Below are positions 46,355-54,858 of a DNA stretch of 64,000 nt, one piece after another. Within the stretch, counting starts at the first letter, position 1. Every line of letters begins with the position of its first letter. Below the pieces are notes generated by a model, which saw only the letters and a program-made list of their open reading frames with translations, did no database searches and was not told the DNA's origin. Source of the DNA: Planctomycetota bacterium (GTDB taxonomy: Bacteria > Planctomycetota > Phycisphaerae > Phycisphaerales > UBA5793). Both the position numbers and the translations under genes were made by a program. The DNA lies in the NCBI GenBank assembly GCA_013112555.1, contig JABFGK010000002.1, positions 310,001-374,000 of the forward strand. Direction: 5' to 3'.

Positions 46355-46448
46355 TCAGGATCACCCCCTGAGCACCCGCCGCCCGGAGGGCGGACGAGGG
46401 GTCGGTTAACCTGTGCGATTCTTGTGCGAAGGCATTGAATCCCCCTGG

Positions 46449-46468
46449 ATTCCGGCCTGCGCCGGAAT
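46449..46468. repeat. REP hairpin, covarying copy of 4915-4934
   Basis: ATTCCGGC-CTGC-GCCGGAAT followed by GACACGTG. It has the same loop and flanks (GGATTCC before, GAATGAC after) as the copy at 4915-4934, with one base pair changed from C:G to G:C on both arms. Confidence 0.7.
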
Positions 46469-46503
46469 GACACGTGAGGGCAGAACGTCACATGTGGAAC
46501 GGG

Positions 46504-46532
46504 CACCGCGACCACCGGTCGCGGCTTTGTGG
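46504..46532. repeat. 29-base repeat, copy 2
   Basis: Identical to 46248-46276 over 29 bases (core CGACCACCGGTCGCGGCT), in the same orientation, just after the end of the convergent gene at 46540. Confidence 0.8.
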
Positions 46533-46539
46533 GGGAGCC

Positions 46540-47754
46540 CTATCGCCTGCGCGGGCGGTCCTCCTGATTGGGATTCCGCTGACGGTCGCCACTGTTGGGC
46601 GCGGTCATCACACTGATGCGGATGCGCTGCTCCGTCCGGGCGATTTCCGGTTGCGGCAGCCACGACCACAGCAACGGCTTGCCCTTGTCGCCGCCCCCGA
46701 CTCCCACCGGCGGGTGAAAGTGATTCGTCACCGGCACGAGTTCATTCAACTCATCGTCCGACCCGATCCCCGGCCAGGCCAGTTCGTGATTCCGGGCCCG
46801 ACCCGGGGCGCTGTAGATCTCACGAATGTCAACCGACACCCAGCCGATCGCCGGCAGGAATACCTCCGCCCAGGCCGTCAACTCATCCTTTTCGCCGGTG
46901 TCAATCCCGATGACCGGCCGAGCCGGCAGGCCGGAAGCACGGCACGCTGCGACATACAAACACACTGCATTGAAAAACGAGCCACGCTTCTTCGTGACCG
47001 CTTCCGCAGCCCCCTGCACTTCAATGCCATCAATTGCACCATACCGGTCGTTCGTGAAACTGCGCCCGAGCGGCCGATAGGTTTCGGTCGTCCACTTGGC
47101 CAGCACTTTGGTCAGCACATACGGCGACACGGCCTTCGGCTTGCCCTGCGTCAACGTCTCGACGGCCTTGACCACCGATTCATTGGTGGACTCGATGTAC
47201 ATCTGCGGCTGCAACGCCTGGAGGACTTCCGGCGGCCACTCAGACGGCCAGGTGGCTGCCATGGCCCGCTTCTCATCCACGGTTGCGTTATAGACCTTGA
47301 CCACCTGTTCGAGTTTGAACTCGATCTCATCACCCTTGAACTCGTCGATCATGAATCGGCCGAAGCGCGTCCCCAGGACGTCGGCCTCAATGATCTTGAA
47401 CCGGCCGTTATCCTTTGCCGGCACCCCGTCGAGCATGAGCGTGGCAGTGATGTCCTTCTTGTCGGCCTCGCCGTACCCGCCATCGGTGAACAGCGGGATG
47501 ACAAGCGGCGTGTTCTTGAGGTTGAAGTGCTGCTGGATTTCCGGGGCTTCGTGATGCTGATAGGCAGCCACCCGGCCCTCAATGCGAACCGTGTACCACT
47601 CCTCATCGTCGCGCTTGATGACATCGCTCAGTGGCGGCGAGGCGGCTGCGATGAGGACGGCCCCGACCGTCACAGCACTCACGAGTACACCGGCCATTCC
47701 AGTCACGGACCAATCACGACAAAACGGCGCAGGCGAACGGTGGTGGTATGTCAT
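46540..47754 (-). CDS. Transglutaminase-fold membrane-anchored or secreted protein, probably inactive
   Basis: A 404-residue protein with an N-terminal membrane or signal segment (VTGMAGVLVSAVTVGAVLIA). The C-terminal half matches the transglutaminase-like core around RGSFFNAVCLYVAACRASG, then GLPARPVIGID and AWAEVFLPAIGWVSVDI. In active members the sequence is GxCxxxA... and HAWVEV; here the position of the catalytic Cys is Phe (near residue 256) and that of the His is Thr (LTAWAEV), while the Asp in SVDI remains. It is therefore predicted to be a non-catalytic fold. The N-terminal half (residues 40-200) is beta-rich. The start is uncertain: ATG 47754 is chosen, and a start 15 bases upstream is possible. 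The gene is convergent with gapA. Confidence 0.75.
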   Translation of the reverse strand: MTYHHRSPAPFCRDWSVTGMAGVLVSAVTVGAVLIAAASPPLSDVIKRDDEEWYTVRIEGRVAAYQHHEAPEIQQHFNLKNTPLVIPLFTDGGYGEADKKDITATLMLDGVPAKDNGRFKIIEADVLGTRFGRFMIDEFKGDEIEFKLEQVVKVYNATVDEKRAMAATWPSEWPPEVLQALQPQMYIESTNESVVKAVETLTQGKPKAVSPYVLTKVLAKWTTETYRPLGRSFTNDRYGAIDGIEVQGAAEAVTKKRGSFFNAVCLYVAACRASGLPARPVIGIDTGEKDELTAWAEVFLPAIGWVSVDIREIYSAPGRARNHELAWPGIGSDDELNELVPVTNHFHPPVGVGGGDKGKPLLWSWLPQPEIARTEQRIRISVMTAPNSGDRQRNPNQEDRPRRR

Positions 47755-47951
47755 GGTGATTCTCGGCATCAGTCGGGGGGGCAGTTGGCAGGCGGAAGGA
47801 CAACAACCGCAGCACAGGCGGCACATGCACAAGGGTATCAGATGCGCCCGACGCTGTCCTCCGTCACGAATGCAGGCATCGCGAGCCGGGGTTGCCCGTG
47901 ATCAGAGCCACGAGCGGCCCCGTGCGGCTCCCCGTCCCCCTGCTTCACGGA

Positions 47952-48386
47952 TCACGGCCGATACATGTACTGCTCGAGATACTGGATCGTCTCTTCCTTG
48001 ATGCGGTGTTCGACGATGTTCAGATCGCCGATTGACACGATTCCGAGCAGTTTTCGCTCATCATTGATGATCGGGACGTGCCGAATCCGCTTTTCTCGCA
48101 TCGTCTGCCGTAACTCATCCAGCGTGGTGTCCTGGCAGGCGCAGGCGACATTGGCCGTCATGATGTCGGCGACCTTCGTTTCTGCCGGGTTTCGTTCCTC
48201 TGCAATCACCCGGTTCATCAAGTCGCGCTCCGTGACGATGCCGGCCACGTGTTCGTCGTGGAGGACCACGACCGACCCGATTCGTTTGGCGTTCATCATG
48301 CGAGCCGCTTCGAGTGCCGTACAATCGCCCGCGATGGTGGCGACGTCCGTCCCTTTCTGCTCCAACAGTTGCCTGACCTTTGGCAT
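47952..48386 (-). CDS. CBS-domain pair protein
   Basis: A small 144-residue cytoplasmic protein made of two CBS domains: VATIAGDCTALEAARMMNAK with GSVVVLHDEHVAGIVTERDL, then IMTANVACACQDTTLDELRQ with RHVPIINDERKLLGIVSIGD. CBS pairs bind adenosine nucleotides and related ligands and usually regulate a partner, but no partner domain is attached and the neighbours give no clue. ATG 48386 has AGGAGG five to six bases upstream. Proteins of this type are widespread (stand-alone inosine-5'-monophosphate-dehydrogenase-like CBS proteins). Confidence 0.92.
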   Translation of the reverse strand: MPKVRQLLEQKGTDVATIAGDCTALEAARMMNAKRIGSVVVLHDEHVAGIVTERDLMNRVIAEERNPAETKVADIMTANVACACQDTTLDELRQTMREKRIRHVPIINDERKLLGIVSIGDLNIVEHRIKEETIQYLEQYMYRP

Positions 48387-48758
48387 TGATTCCTCCTGTG
48401 ACCCATCTGTATACCCACACGTGCCCTGTGCACGCGTATTCCGATAACCATTCAACGATATGCGTCTACCTATACAATACGGACTTTTTTTGGTATTGCA
48501 GCGCCTAAAACCGGAAAAGATGACTCATTTGGGATTTATCGGGGTGCACGTGACACCCGGCCGAGGGAGGCTGCACCCGGATTCTGAGGCAGTCATGGTG
48601 GATTCGCACATGGGCTGCGCCCAGTATCGGCTACTATTGTCGGCCTGTCCGGGTGCGGGGATCAGGACCGGCAATCACAGGCGATACGGGCGGTAAACAA
48701 CGACTGACCGTGTGCCTGCAGCACAGCAGGCACGCCCAGATGAGTGGAACCGGATGAC
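48387..48758. other. Divergent intergenic region
   Basis: The 372 bases between the CBS gene (minus) and the PutA-like gene (plus) carry both promoters. There is a T7 run at 48484-48490 and an AT-rich patch at 48455-48540. I see no clear -10/-35 pair, hairpin with T-tract, or RNA gene. Confidence 0.4.
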
Positions 48759-51700
48759 ATGGGCATCTTCTCGCGCAGGAAGTCAACGGGAACGGATACA
48801 AAGACAGGATCCAGCCAACGCGCAGCCGTCGAATCCGAGTCTCCGACAACACCCGGCTCAGGCCGCACTCCGATCACCGTCAACCCTGCATCTGCAGGGC
48901 TGCCCGAGGTCGACCAGGACCGTGAAAAGGTGATCCTGGAGTGTGGTGGGCGACTCATCGAGTTGGCCCGCAAGGGGTCGGCCGGTGTGCTGTCGACCCA
49001 GTTCTGGTCTGACAAGTTGATGGACTGGGCCATGAAGGATGAGGCCTTCAAGGTGCAGTTCTTCCGCTTTGTCGATTGTTATCCCGCACTGAAAACGCCG
49101 GACGAAATACACTCGCATCTCGTCGACTTCCTCTCCCAGCCCGGAGTCACCCCCCCACCGGGCATGGACCTGATGACCAAGGCAGGCGGGCTGGCCAAGG
49201 GGCTGTTCACCGGCCAGATGACGAAGCACATCACCTCGATGGCGCAGAAGTTCATCGTGGGTGAGGATGCAGCCTCGTCAGTCAAAGCCCTGGGCAAACT
49301 GTGGGGCAAAGACATTGCCTTTACCGTCGATCTGCTCGGCGAGTCATGCGTGTCGGAACGGGTGGCAGACTCGTATCTGACCAAGTACATGGATCTCGTG
49401 GAAAACCTGCCGGATCGCGTCGCGGCATTTGCCTCGAACCCGACGCTCGAATCCGATCACATCGGGCCGATCCCGCGCGTCAATGTATCGATCAAGTTAT
49501 CGAGCCTGTATTGGGATCTCGATCCCATCGCACCGGAGTACTCGACCCATGCCCTGATGGATCGCCTCGGCCCGATTCTCGAAGCAGCCGGCCGGAACGG
49601 TGTACTGCTCAACTTCGACATCGAGCAGGCAGAGTTCAAGGACCTGACGCTCGATATCTTCGAGGCCTGCTGCGAGAAGTACGACTTCCCGGCCGGGCTG
49701 GCCTTGCAGGCATATCTGCGCAGCGGGTGCGAGGATGCTCAGCGCGTCATTGACTGGGCACACAAGGCTGGGCGCCAGATTACCGTGCGTCTGGTCAAAG
49801 GCGCGTATTGGGATTACGAGACAATCAATGCAGAGCAACGCCGTTGGCCGGTGCCGGTCTGGTCGCGCAAACACGAAACGGATGCGTGCTTCGAGCGGAT
49901 GACCGAGCAGTTCCTGCAGCAGACGCCGCGCGATGCAGATGCTGCCGGCGTGAAACTCGCACTCGGATCGCACAATGCACGGTCCATTGCCAACGCGATG
50001 GCCACCGCCCGGGGGCTTGGCCTGCCGGACTCAGCCGTGGAATGCCAGATGCTGCATGGCATGGGTGACCCGCTCAAGGCTGCAGCCGTCGAACTCGGCT
50101 GGCGCGTCCGCGAGTATGCGCCGGTCGGCGAGTTGCTTGCCGGCATGGCCTACTTCGTTCGCCGCTTGCTCGAAAACACATCGAACGAGTCCTGGCTGCG
50201 GGCCGGATTCTCCGACAATGCGCCGATCGACACGCTGCTGGCCAACCCGGCAACCATCCCGTCAGACGAACCGGACCCGGGAATCTCCATGATCCACGAG
50301 GCTCCCCGTCGGCATGGCCTGTCTCCTGCAATCGACGGCCTGGCCAACGGGGAACCGTTCTTTAACGAGCCATGGCGTGACTTTGCCAATGCGGGCCGGC
50401 GGGCACAGATGGCACAGGCGATCGCCGATGCCCCGAGCCGCATTTCATCAGGCACACAAGCACCTCCATCTGCTCGGATCGATGACCGGGCTGCACTCGA
50501 TACCTGGCTCAGTGAGTGCGCCTGGTGGGGCGGTCGTGAGCCACAGGTTCGATCAGCGTGCCTGCTCGCACTGGCCGAGTCAATGCGGGGACGACGCGAC
50601 GAACTGGCAGCCGTCCTGGTAACCGAGTGCGGTTTCACCTGGCGGGCAGCCGATGCCGAGGTGTGCGATGCCATCGACGCCTGCGAGTTATTCGCACGGG
50701 AATCCATGCCGTTGTTCTCGGAGTCACGGGCCGGTCGCTTCATCGGTGAGTTGAATCAACGAAACTGCGTCCCGCTTGGGCCGGCTGTCGTCCTGCCACC
50801 ATGGAACCGTCCGCTGTCCGGGCTGTCACTCATGGCCGGTGCATCGCTGGTCTGCGGTAATCCGACGCTGGCCGCTGTCAACCCGTCACAGTCAGGTCTT
50901 GCGGCACTGTGGGAGGAATGCTGGCTGCAGGCCACGGCCGGCATATCACGAAAGGACGGGGCCGGCGCCTACCGATGGGTGGAAACGGCCGATCAGGATG
51001 CCACGGCCCGCCTGATTGCGCATCCCGGTTTCAATCTGGTCGCCACCGCGCGCCCGCACCACCTGGCCATCGAGGACATCGTCTGCAGCGGCGTCTGCGG
51101 CAACCCGAATCGGGCGCGGGTCCGTCGCTTGACCTATGACTTTGCCCAACCATCGACGATCGTCGTCGATTCATCGGCCGACCTCGGCGAAGCGATCACA
51201 GCAACGATCCGCAGCGCGTTCGGGCAGCAGGGTCAGGCCTTCGGATCGTGTCGGACCTGCATCGTCGTCGGTACTGCCTACGAGCCGTTTGTCAGCGTAC
51301 TGTGCGAGGCGGTGGCCGAGAAACGAACCGGTGACCCATGCGATCCCGCGACCACGTTCGGGCCGATGGCACTCCCCGAGCAGGCAGAACGAGTCACAGC
51401 CATGATCGCCGGCGTGACCGATTCCGCATCGCTCGAGTTGGCCGGCACGGCACCGGCTGAACCGATGCTGACGGCCGGCGGGAATCGACTGCCGTATGTC
51501 GGCCCGCATGTGTTTACAGGGGGGACGTCGGCCGATTCGCCGTTGGCGTTCAGCATGGAATCGGGCCCGGTGCTGGCCATCATCCATACCAAGACGATTG
51601 ATGAGGCCTTGAGCGCCGCTGCGGCCGTCGGCTACCGCCATACGTCGGCCTTCTTCGGGCGCAAGCCGGCTCATATCGCGCAGGCACAGGAGCAGCTGGC

Positions 51701-51890
51701 AGCCGCCCACGTGTCGATCAATCGGGCGCCGACCGATGCCCGCATAGCCAGGCAGGCAATCGGAATCATGTACGGGACTACCGGTGAGTTTGCGGTCGGG
51801 TCCGGTGCCGAGTTGAGCGCCTATGTCAGGCCGGTCGCTGTGTGTGAAAACACCATGCGGCGAGGCTTTGCACCGAACATGACCGAGTAG
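48759..51890 (+). CDS. PutA-like proline dehydrogenase with degenerate aldehyde-dehydrogenase half
   Basis: A 1043-residue PutA-type protein. PutA oxidises proline to glutamate by an FAD proline dehydrogenase and an NAD P5C dehydrogenase. The N-terminal half has VNVSIKLSSLYWDLDP, LLNFDIEQAEFKDLT, VRLVKGAYWDYE (catalytic Lys), GSHNARSIANAM, YAPVGELLAGMAYFVRRLL and the double Arg, so it should oxidise proline. The C-terminal half has the aldehyde-dehydrogenase layout (PPWNRPLSGLSLMAGASLV, VVDSSADLGEAI, FGPMALPEQA, SPLAFSMESGPVLAI), but key residues are lost: catalytic Cys in GQxC is Phe828 (GQAFGSC), general-base Glu is Asp794, and the NAD-site Lys is missing from LAAVNPSQ. ATG 48759 is chosen; GTG 48744 is possible. 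A separate P5C dehydrogenase is not in the window. Confidence 0.88.
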   Translation: MGIFSRRKSTGTDTKTGSSQRAAVESESPTTPGSGRTPITVNPASAGLPEVDQDREKVILECGGRLIELARKGSAGVLSTQFWSDKLMDWAMKDEAFKVQFFRFVDCYPALKTPDEIHSHLVDFLSQPGVTPPPGMDLMTKAGGLAKGLFTGQMTKHITSMAQKFIVGEDAASSVKALGKLWGKDIAFTVDLLGESCVSERVADSYLTKYMDLVENLPDRVAAFASNPTLESDHIGPIPRVNVSIKLSSLYWDLDPIAPEYSTHALMDRLGPILEAAGRNGVLLNFDIEQAEFKDLTLDIFEACCEKYDFPAGLALQAYLRSGCEDAQRVIDWAHKAGRQITVRLVKGAYWDYETINAEQRRWPVPVWSRKHETDACFERMTEQFLQQTPRDADAAGVKLALGSHNARSIANAMATARGLGLPDSAVECQMLHGMGDPLKAAAVELGWRVREYAPVGELLAGMAYFVRRLLENTSNESWLRAGFSDNAPIDTLLANPATIPSDEPDPGISMIHEAPRRHGLSPAIDGLANGEPFFNEPWRDFANAGRRAQMAQAIADAPSRISSGTQAPPSARIDDRAALDTWLSECAWWGGREPQVRSACLLALAESMRGRRDELAAVLVTECGFTWRAADAEVCDAIDACELFARESMPLFSESRAGRFIGELNQRNCVPLGPAVVLPPWNRPLSGLSLMAGASLVCGNPTLAAVNPSQSGLAALWEECWLQATAGISRKDGAGAYRWVETADQDATARLIAHPGFNLVATARPHHLAIEDIVCSGVCGNPNRARVRRLTYDFAQPSTIVVDSSADLGEAITATIRSAFGQQGQAFGSCRTCIVVGTAYEPFVSVLCEAVAEKRTGDPCDPATTFGPMALPEQAERVTAMIAGVTDSASLELAGTAPAEPMLTAGGNRLPYVGPHVFTGGTSADSPLAFSMESGPVLAIIHTKTIDEALSAAAAVGYRHTSAFFGRKPAHIAQAQEQLAAAHVSINRAPTDARIARQAIGIMYGTTGEFAVGSGAELSAYVRPVAVCENTMRRGFAPNMTE

Positions 51891-51909
51891 GAAGTTGGGA
51901 TCTTCATGA

Positions 51910-52059
51910 TTAGCCCCCGGTGAATACACCGGGGGCGCACAAAGCCGCCACCGGTGGTGGCGGAACGGGGGGAGACACACGGGTGGTCCTCGTCGTTGTC
52001 GCGACTCGTACCAGCCGTGCCACCCTCGGGGGACCGAGGCGTTTTCATCGGGGGGCTAA
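51910..52059. repeat. REPIN-like element bounded by TTAGCCCCC / GGGGGCTAA
   Basis: The element starts with TTAGCCCCC, forming the hairpin GCCCCCGGTG-AATA-CACCGGGGGC (51913-51936), and ends with GGGGGGCTAA. Between them lie a GCCGCCACCGGTGGTGGCGG palindrome (about 51944-51963) and an ordinary sequence. The same terminal sequence bounds the element at 58602-58710. It lies between the convergent PutA-like and HEAT-like genes. Confidence 0.65.
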
Positions 52060-52079
52060 CAAAGCCGCCACCGGTCGCG
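52057..52079. repeat. Partial 29-base-repeat relative
   Basis: TAACAAAGCCGCCACCGGTCGCG, in the opposite orientation to the 46248 and 46504 copies and touching the stop codon of the HEAT-like gene. It matches their core except for one position. Confidence 0.6.
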
Positions 52080-52080
52080 C

Positions 52081-54531
52081 TCATCCGGAATCCTCATCAT
52101 CTTCACCCGTGACAGCACCATCTTCCGGTACCGGCTGCGGCACCGGCGGCTGTTCATCGTCGGGGACCGATTCCGGGTCCTCAGCAACCGGGGTGATTCG
52201 TTCGTTGATCCGCTGCACCAGCCGGTCGTACCGATGCTGAAGTTGGTCGTCATCCAACGGCAGTTCAGCGCGCTGCATGAGGGCGGTCGAGAGCAGTGTC
52301 AACCGTTGATCTGACTCAGGCGAACCGTCATCGCAATCAAGAAGCCGCTCAATCGCCTCGATCCAGACCGGAATCGGGATCTGCAACGGTTCATTCGGCT
52401 GGGCGGCCGCCGGCAGGTTGCCTTGCATGAGTTGTGCGACCTGGGAGACCGATGTGACACGTGCCTGGTCGGAGTCGCCTGCCGGGGCTGCCTGAAGGGC
52501 CAGGAACGCCGAGGCCGGGTCGCAGTTTTCAAGGTGCAACTCAGCCAGTCGGAGACAGACGGCCCGCTTGGACTGCCCAGAGGAACCATTGGTGCCCGTC
52601 GTGGAGCCGTTGGAGGTTCCTTCCCCCACATTTAAGACGCGTGCCAACCACTCGATGCGTTGCGACAGGCCGATGTACGCAAGGCCAGCGACACAATCGT
52701 CGGCCTCAATCCAGCGTTCGATCGGCAGATCGGTCACCATCCGGTTGAGGGCCTCGAGTCGCCGGGTCGGTCCCGGGCAGGGCATGGCGATCAGCGATTG
52801 GAGTCCAACGATGGTCACGCCGTCTCGTTTCTGAATGGCAGCGACCGCCCACGGGAAGACTTGCGGATTGGCCGCTGCAGCAATGAGTTCACCGGTCAGG
52901 CTCCCGTCAGCCTGCGAGGTGCCACGTGCTGCCGCAAGGAGATAGGCCTCCGGCAGTTCGACCTGCCCGGTCAGAATCTGCCTGATGATGACGGCTGCCA
53001 TTTCATGGCTCCCGCGCGTCCAGCACAGCAGTTCGACGTCGATCGGCTGAATGTGATCCGACAGGCTTCCCATTTCCTCGACCAGTGCCCGATCCGCCAG
53101 TATGTCAGCCACCTGCCGGAGCGTCTCCCGCTCGGCCACGTTGCTGCGTGCTGCTGCGATCAGTGACTGACAGGCCTGCTCATGCAACGCCGGCCCCCCA
53201 TCCGTGATCAGGGTGACGATCCCGGGCACGGCTGAGGCCTCCGGTTGAGCCGTCAGGACGCTGAGCATCGCCTGGAGGACAGCGACATCGCGCTCCTGGC
53301 CGAACCGCTGTGCCACGAGTGCAGAGGCCCGGGCGCTATCAATCAGGGCAAGCCGACGTAACGCACCGGCCCGGAGCTGGGTGTCGGAATCCTCTGCCAT
53401 CGCAGCGACGGCATCAATAACGGGCAGCGGGACGGCCTCGGCGTTGCTGACGGCCCGTTCAACAAGCCGCAACCCGAGTAAACGGACCTGCCTGCGAGAG
53501 CCCGACGCAAGGAGCTGAACCAGCAGGGCCGGCCGGTCAGCCGTCGGATTCAACCAGTACTGCCGTTCGAGCGACGTTACCAACTCGGACAACAGCTGCT
53601 GCTGGTCCCGCTCCAATGCCTGCACTCGGCTGACAAAGTCAGCCAGCCGGCTGCGGAGTTCCTTGACGGCGTTGGTCAACAATCCCTCTCGGCCGAAGTC
53701 TCGACGCGTGGCCCACCACTGGGACCATTCCTTGACACTCCAGTTCCCATCCACTGCCAGCCCGGTCAACTCGCGCAGTGCCTGATTCGCGGCCAGGCGG
53801 ACCGATTCCGGCTGCGCTGCATGAAGACAACCGATCAGCCCGTCAACGGCATCAATCTCAGCAAACTTCCCGAGCGCTGCAATGGCTGACAGCCGTGCGC
53901 CCATGTCAGCGTCGGCAGCGGCACCGGTGGCCAGTGCGCGGGCAATGAGCGTCGGCAGGACTTCGTCGTGCGGGTAGACCGTCAAGGCTTGGGCCAGCGC
54001 TGCGATCACGGCCGGATCATCGCCATGTATCGTCCCGACCGCATCAAGCATCGGGGCCAGCATGATATCTGGGGGATTGCGCGATTCACTGACCGCCCGG
54101 CAGATCGCCACAATCACATCGGGAGCGGCAGGTTGCGGTGCCGTCAGTTGTTGAATCAGGACGGCATGAGCCTGGGGCCAGCCGCTGTCAACGAGTCGGC
54201 GGGCTGCCGTCTCGCGCGTCTGAGGGCCGCCGGGGGATTGGTTCAAGGCAGACGTCCACAACTCGAGGTCGGCTCGCTGCTCATCCGTCAGATCCGGGGT
54301 GGCTTCAACAGCTGCGGCTGTGGGATCGCCCGTCGTGTCGTCTGCCGCCGTTGATTGTTCGGCTGAATCCTGGGTCAGGTCGGCTGCGGTTTCCGACCCA
54401 TCCTCCTGCATTGCGGAGCCCGTTCGCTGGAGGTGGGCCGGCAGGCACAGGAAGATTCCCAGGGTCACGGCCCAGGCATACCGACAGCACTGCACAATAC
54501 TGATGCGAAATGCAGTCTTGAGAGCAGTCAC
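52081..54531 (-). CDS. Secreted HEAT-like repeat protein
   Basis: An 816-residue exported protein (signal peptide YAWAVTLGIFLCLPAHLQ followed by an acidic, Thr/Ala-rich linker). The body is alpha-helical with degenerate HEAT/PBS-type repeats: AVIAALAQALTVYPHDEVLP, LSAIAALGKFAEIDAVDGLI, QLRAGALRRLALIDSARAS, AVLQAMLSVLTAQPEASA. Such repeats make protein-binding solenoids; nothing catalytic is visible. The C-terminus is Pro/Glu/Asp-rich (PVPQPVPEDGAVTGEDDEDSG). GTG 54531 is the likely start, preceded by an AAGG-containing sequence. It is convergent with the PutA-like gene across repeats. Its function is unknown. Confidence 0.82.
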   Translation of the reverse strand: MTALKTAFRISIVQCCRYAWAVTLGIFLCLPAHLQRTGSAMQEDGSETAADLTQDSAEQSTAADDTTGDPTAAAVEATPDLTDEQRADLELWTSALNQSPGGPQTRETAARRLVDSGWPQAHAVLIQQLTAPQPAAPDVIVAICRAVSESRNPPDIMLAPMLDAVGTIHGDDPAVIAALAQALTVYPHDEVLPTLIARALATGAAADADMGARLSAIAALGKFAEIDAVDGLIGCLHAAQPESVRLAANQALRELTGLAVDGNWSVKEWSQWWATRRDFGREGLLTNAVKELRSRLADFVSRVQALERDQQQLLSELVTSLERQYWLNPTADRPALLVQLLASGSRRQVRLLGLRLVERAVSNAEAVPLPVIDAVAAMAEDSDTQLRAGALRRLALIDSARASALVAQRFGQERDVAVLQAMLSVLTAQPEASAVPGIVTLITDGGPALHEQACQSLIAAARSNVAERETLRQVADILADRALVEEMGSLSDHIQPIDVELLCWTRGSHEMAAVIIRQILTGQVELPEAYLLAAARGTSQADGSLTGELIAAAANPQVFPWAVAAIQKRDGVTIVGLQSLIAMPCPGPTRRLEALNRMVTDLPIERWIEADDCVAGLAYIGLSQRIEWLARVLNVGEGTSNGSTTGTNGSSGQSKRAVCLRLAELHLENCDPASAFLALQAAPAGDSDQARVTSVSQVAQLMQGNLPAAAQPNEPLQIPIPVWIEAIERLLDCDDGSPESDQRLTLLSTALMQRAELPLDDDQLQHRYDRLVQRINERITPVAEDPESVPDDEQPPVPQPVPEDGAVTGEDDEDSG

Positions 54532-54858
54532 CTGCCTTGACCTTTCAGGATCGGGAACGCTGCATTATTGCAGAACTCGGTCATCATTCACGCGCGGGGA
54601 TGGGAATACAGGGCGTATCGTTCCTGTTTTTCCACATTCCATGCCTCTTCCATCGGCTGATCGAGGGTTTCGGGCCCGTGGAACCGTAATCGTCCGGATA
54701 ACGGCCGGCCGATATAATGGTATCGTGTCTCAGTCGGCTGAAAGGCTCAGCCGGCTGTCGGCCTACAATGCCGGACACGGTGGGAACCGCCTTTCGAAAG
54801 ACTCAAACGCTGTTGACTTATTCCATATGTCACGGCCATCGGCCTTAGGTGCAGGACC
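54532..54858. other. Divergent intergenic region with a TATAAT box
   Basis: The 327 bases between the HEAT-like gene (minus) and the TPR gene (plus). A perfect TATAAT occurs at 54713-54718 on the plus strand, 140 bases before the TPR start. No good -35 lies 17 bases upstream (TCGTCC), so it is only a candidate. Nothing else is seen. Confidence 0.4.
54713..54718 (+). promoter_or_regulatory. Candidate -10 box of the TPR gene
   Basis: TATAAT in an otherwise GC-rich spacer. The expected -35 hexamer (TCGTCC at 54690-54695) matches poorly. Confidence 0.3.

Larger units (their letters stand above)
46149..46539. other. REP-rich spacer
   Basis: The 391 bases between gapA and the convergent transglutaminase-fold gene contain the gapA terminator, two copies of a 29-base repeat, and two further hairpins (listed separately). 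Nothing in it looks coding. Confidence 0.7.

Noticed and set aside
46474..47901. Long antisense frame (475 codons) opposite the transglutaminase-fold gene
   Set aside because: The minus strand carries recognisable domains and a signal segment; the plus-strand peptide is Arg/His-rich and not protein-like.
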